Below the pieces are notes generated by a model, which worked only from the letters and a program-made list of their open reading frames with translations, was not told where the DNA came from and searched no databases. Of a stretch of DNA of 5,885 nucleotides, positions 5,296 to 5,885 are shown piece after piece. Location: NCBI GenBank assembly GCA_022701965.1, contig JAKONL010000442.1:1-5885 (forward strand), written 5' to 3'. The DNA comes from Burkholderiaceae bacterium (GTDB taxonomy: Bacteria; Pseudomonadota; Gammaproteobacteria; Burkholderiales; Burkholderiaceae). The position numbers were made by a program, and so were the translations under genes. Each line of letters starts with the position of its first letter. Position 1 is the first letter of the stretch.

Positions 5296-5885
5296 ATGAG
5301 CCTTCGTCGCGACTTTATCAAGCTTTCCTCCGCCGCCGCGATCGCGGGGATAGCCGGCAGTCTCGGCCTCGCCACGTGGCCGTCCTTGGCCCAGCCGGCC
5401 GCGACCGGCCCGGTCACGCTGCTGAACGTGTCGTACGACCCGACGCGCGAGCTCTACGTCGAATACAACCAGGCCTTCGCGAAGTACTGGAAGGGCAAGA
5501 CCGGACAGGACCTGACCGTCAAGCAGTCGCACGGCGGCTCCGGCAAGCAGGCCCGCTCGATCATCGACGGCATCGACGCCGACGTGGCGACGCTCGCGCT
5601 CGGCGGCGACGTCGATGCGCTGGCCACGCACGGCAACCTGGTCAAGGCGGACTGGCAGAAGCGCCTCCCGCACAACTCGGCGCCCTACACCTCGACCATC
5701 GTGTTCCTCGTGAAGAAGGGCAACCCCAAGGGCCTGAAGGACTGGGACGACCTGGTCAGGCCCGGCGTCCAGGTGATCACGCCCAACCCGAAGACCTCCG
5801 GCGGCGCCCGCTGGAACTACCTGGCCGCCTGGGAATTCGCCAAGCGCAAGTACGGTGGCGACGCCAAGGCCCAGGAGTTCGTCGG
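5296..5885 (+). CDS. Sulfate ABC transporter substrate-binding protein, N-terminal part
   Basis: The gene runs off the right edge; 196 codons are visible of the usual 330-350. Family members (Sbp/CysP type) bind sulfate or thiosulfate in the periplasm and deliver it to the CysTWA importer. Family signatures are clear: [14 protein letters not shown] (45-58), the ligand-site segment [15 protein letters not shown] (78-92), [16 protein letters not shown] (130-145) and [19 protein letters not shown] (161-179). The N-terminus is a twin-arginine-type signal: Arg4-Arg5 in LRRDFIK, a moderately hydrophobic Ala/Gly-rich segment to about residue 27, and a likely cleavage after Ala32 (PSLA, then Q). Transport of the rest of a cys operon is expected downstream but not seen. 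Sbp and CysP cannot be separated from this fragment, so no symbol is given. It is divergent from yggX. Confidence 0.93.
   Translation, partial: MSLRRDFIKLSSAAAIAGIAGSLGLATWPSLAQPAATGPVTLLNVSYDPTRELYVEYNQAFAKYWKGKTGQDLTVKQSHGGSGKQARSIIDGIDADVATLALGGDVDALATHGNLVKADWQKRLPHNSAPYTSTIVFLVKKGNPKGLKDWDDLVRPGVQVITPNPKTSGGARWNYLAAWEFAKRKYGGDAKAQEFV

Overview
The window is GC-rich DNA with the codon use of a high-GC proteobacterium. It most likely comes from a betaproteobacterium of the order Burkholderiales. The best pointers are the YggX protein (short MARMVQC start, GYTPPPGA end), a full-length two-domain MnmC, and a sulfate-binding protein of betaproteobacterial type. The taxonomic call is inferred from remembered family members, not from a search. 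The genes look chromosomal and conserved. I see no insertion sequence, phage gene, tRNA, rRNA or CRISPR array.

Layout, left to right. (1) Positions 1-336, plus strand: the C-terminal part of a CsgA/C-factor-like short-chain dehydrogenase. (2) Positions 352-2003, minus strand: a two-gene unit, a transglutaminase-like cysteine-peptidase-fold protein followed 14 bases later by a membrane-anchored extensin-like protein with LAS-metallopeptidase-type His/Asp motifs. It converges on the dehydrogenase gene with 15 bases between the stops. (3) Positions 2004-2283: a 280-base divergent intergenic region with one AT-richer patch carrying a TTGACT box and two GGAAAC repeats. (4) Positions 2284-2862, plus strand: a stand-alone CheB methylesterase domain in which glycine sits where the nucleophilic serine is expected. 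(5) Positions 2895-5097, minus strand: yggX followed by mnmC, 31 bases apart, converging on cheB with 32 bases between the stops. (6) Positions 5098-5295: a divergent intergenic region with two inverted repeats. (7) Position 5296 to the window end, plus strand: the N-terminal two thirds or so of a periplasmic sulfate-binding protein with a twin-arginine signal peptide.

Functional links are limited. The transglutaminase-like and extensin-like genes probably form an operon and may act together on the cell envelope or on peptides. yggX (iron/oxidative-stress protection of Fe-S enzymes) and mnmC (last steps of mnm5s2U34 tRNA modification) are probably co-transcribed, without an obvious shared pathway. 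The sulfate-binding gene probably begins a sulfate uptake operon that continues beyond the window. The most unusual single observation is the altered active-site motif of the orphan CheB domain. I found no clear evidence of a wholly new multi-gene system here.
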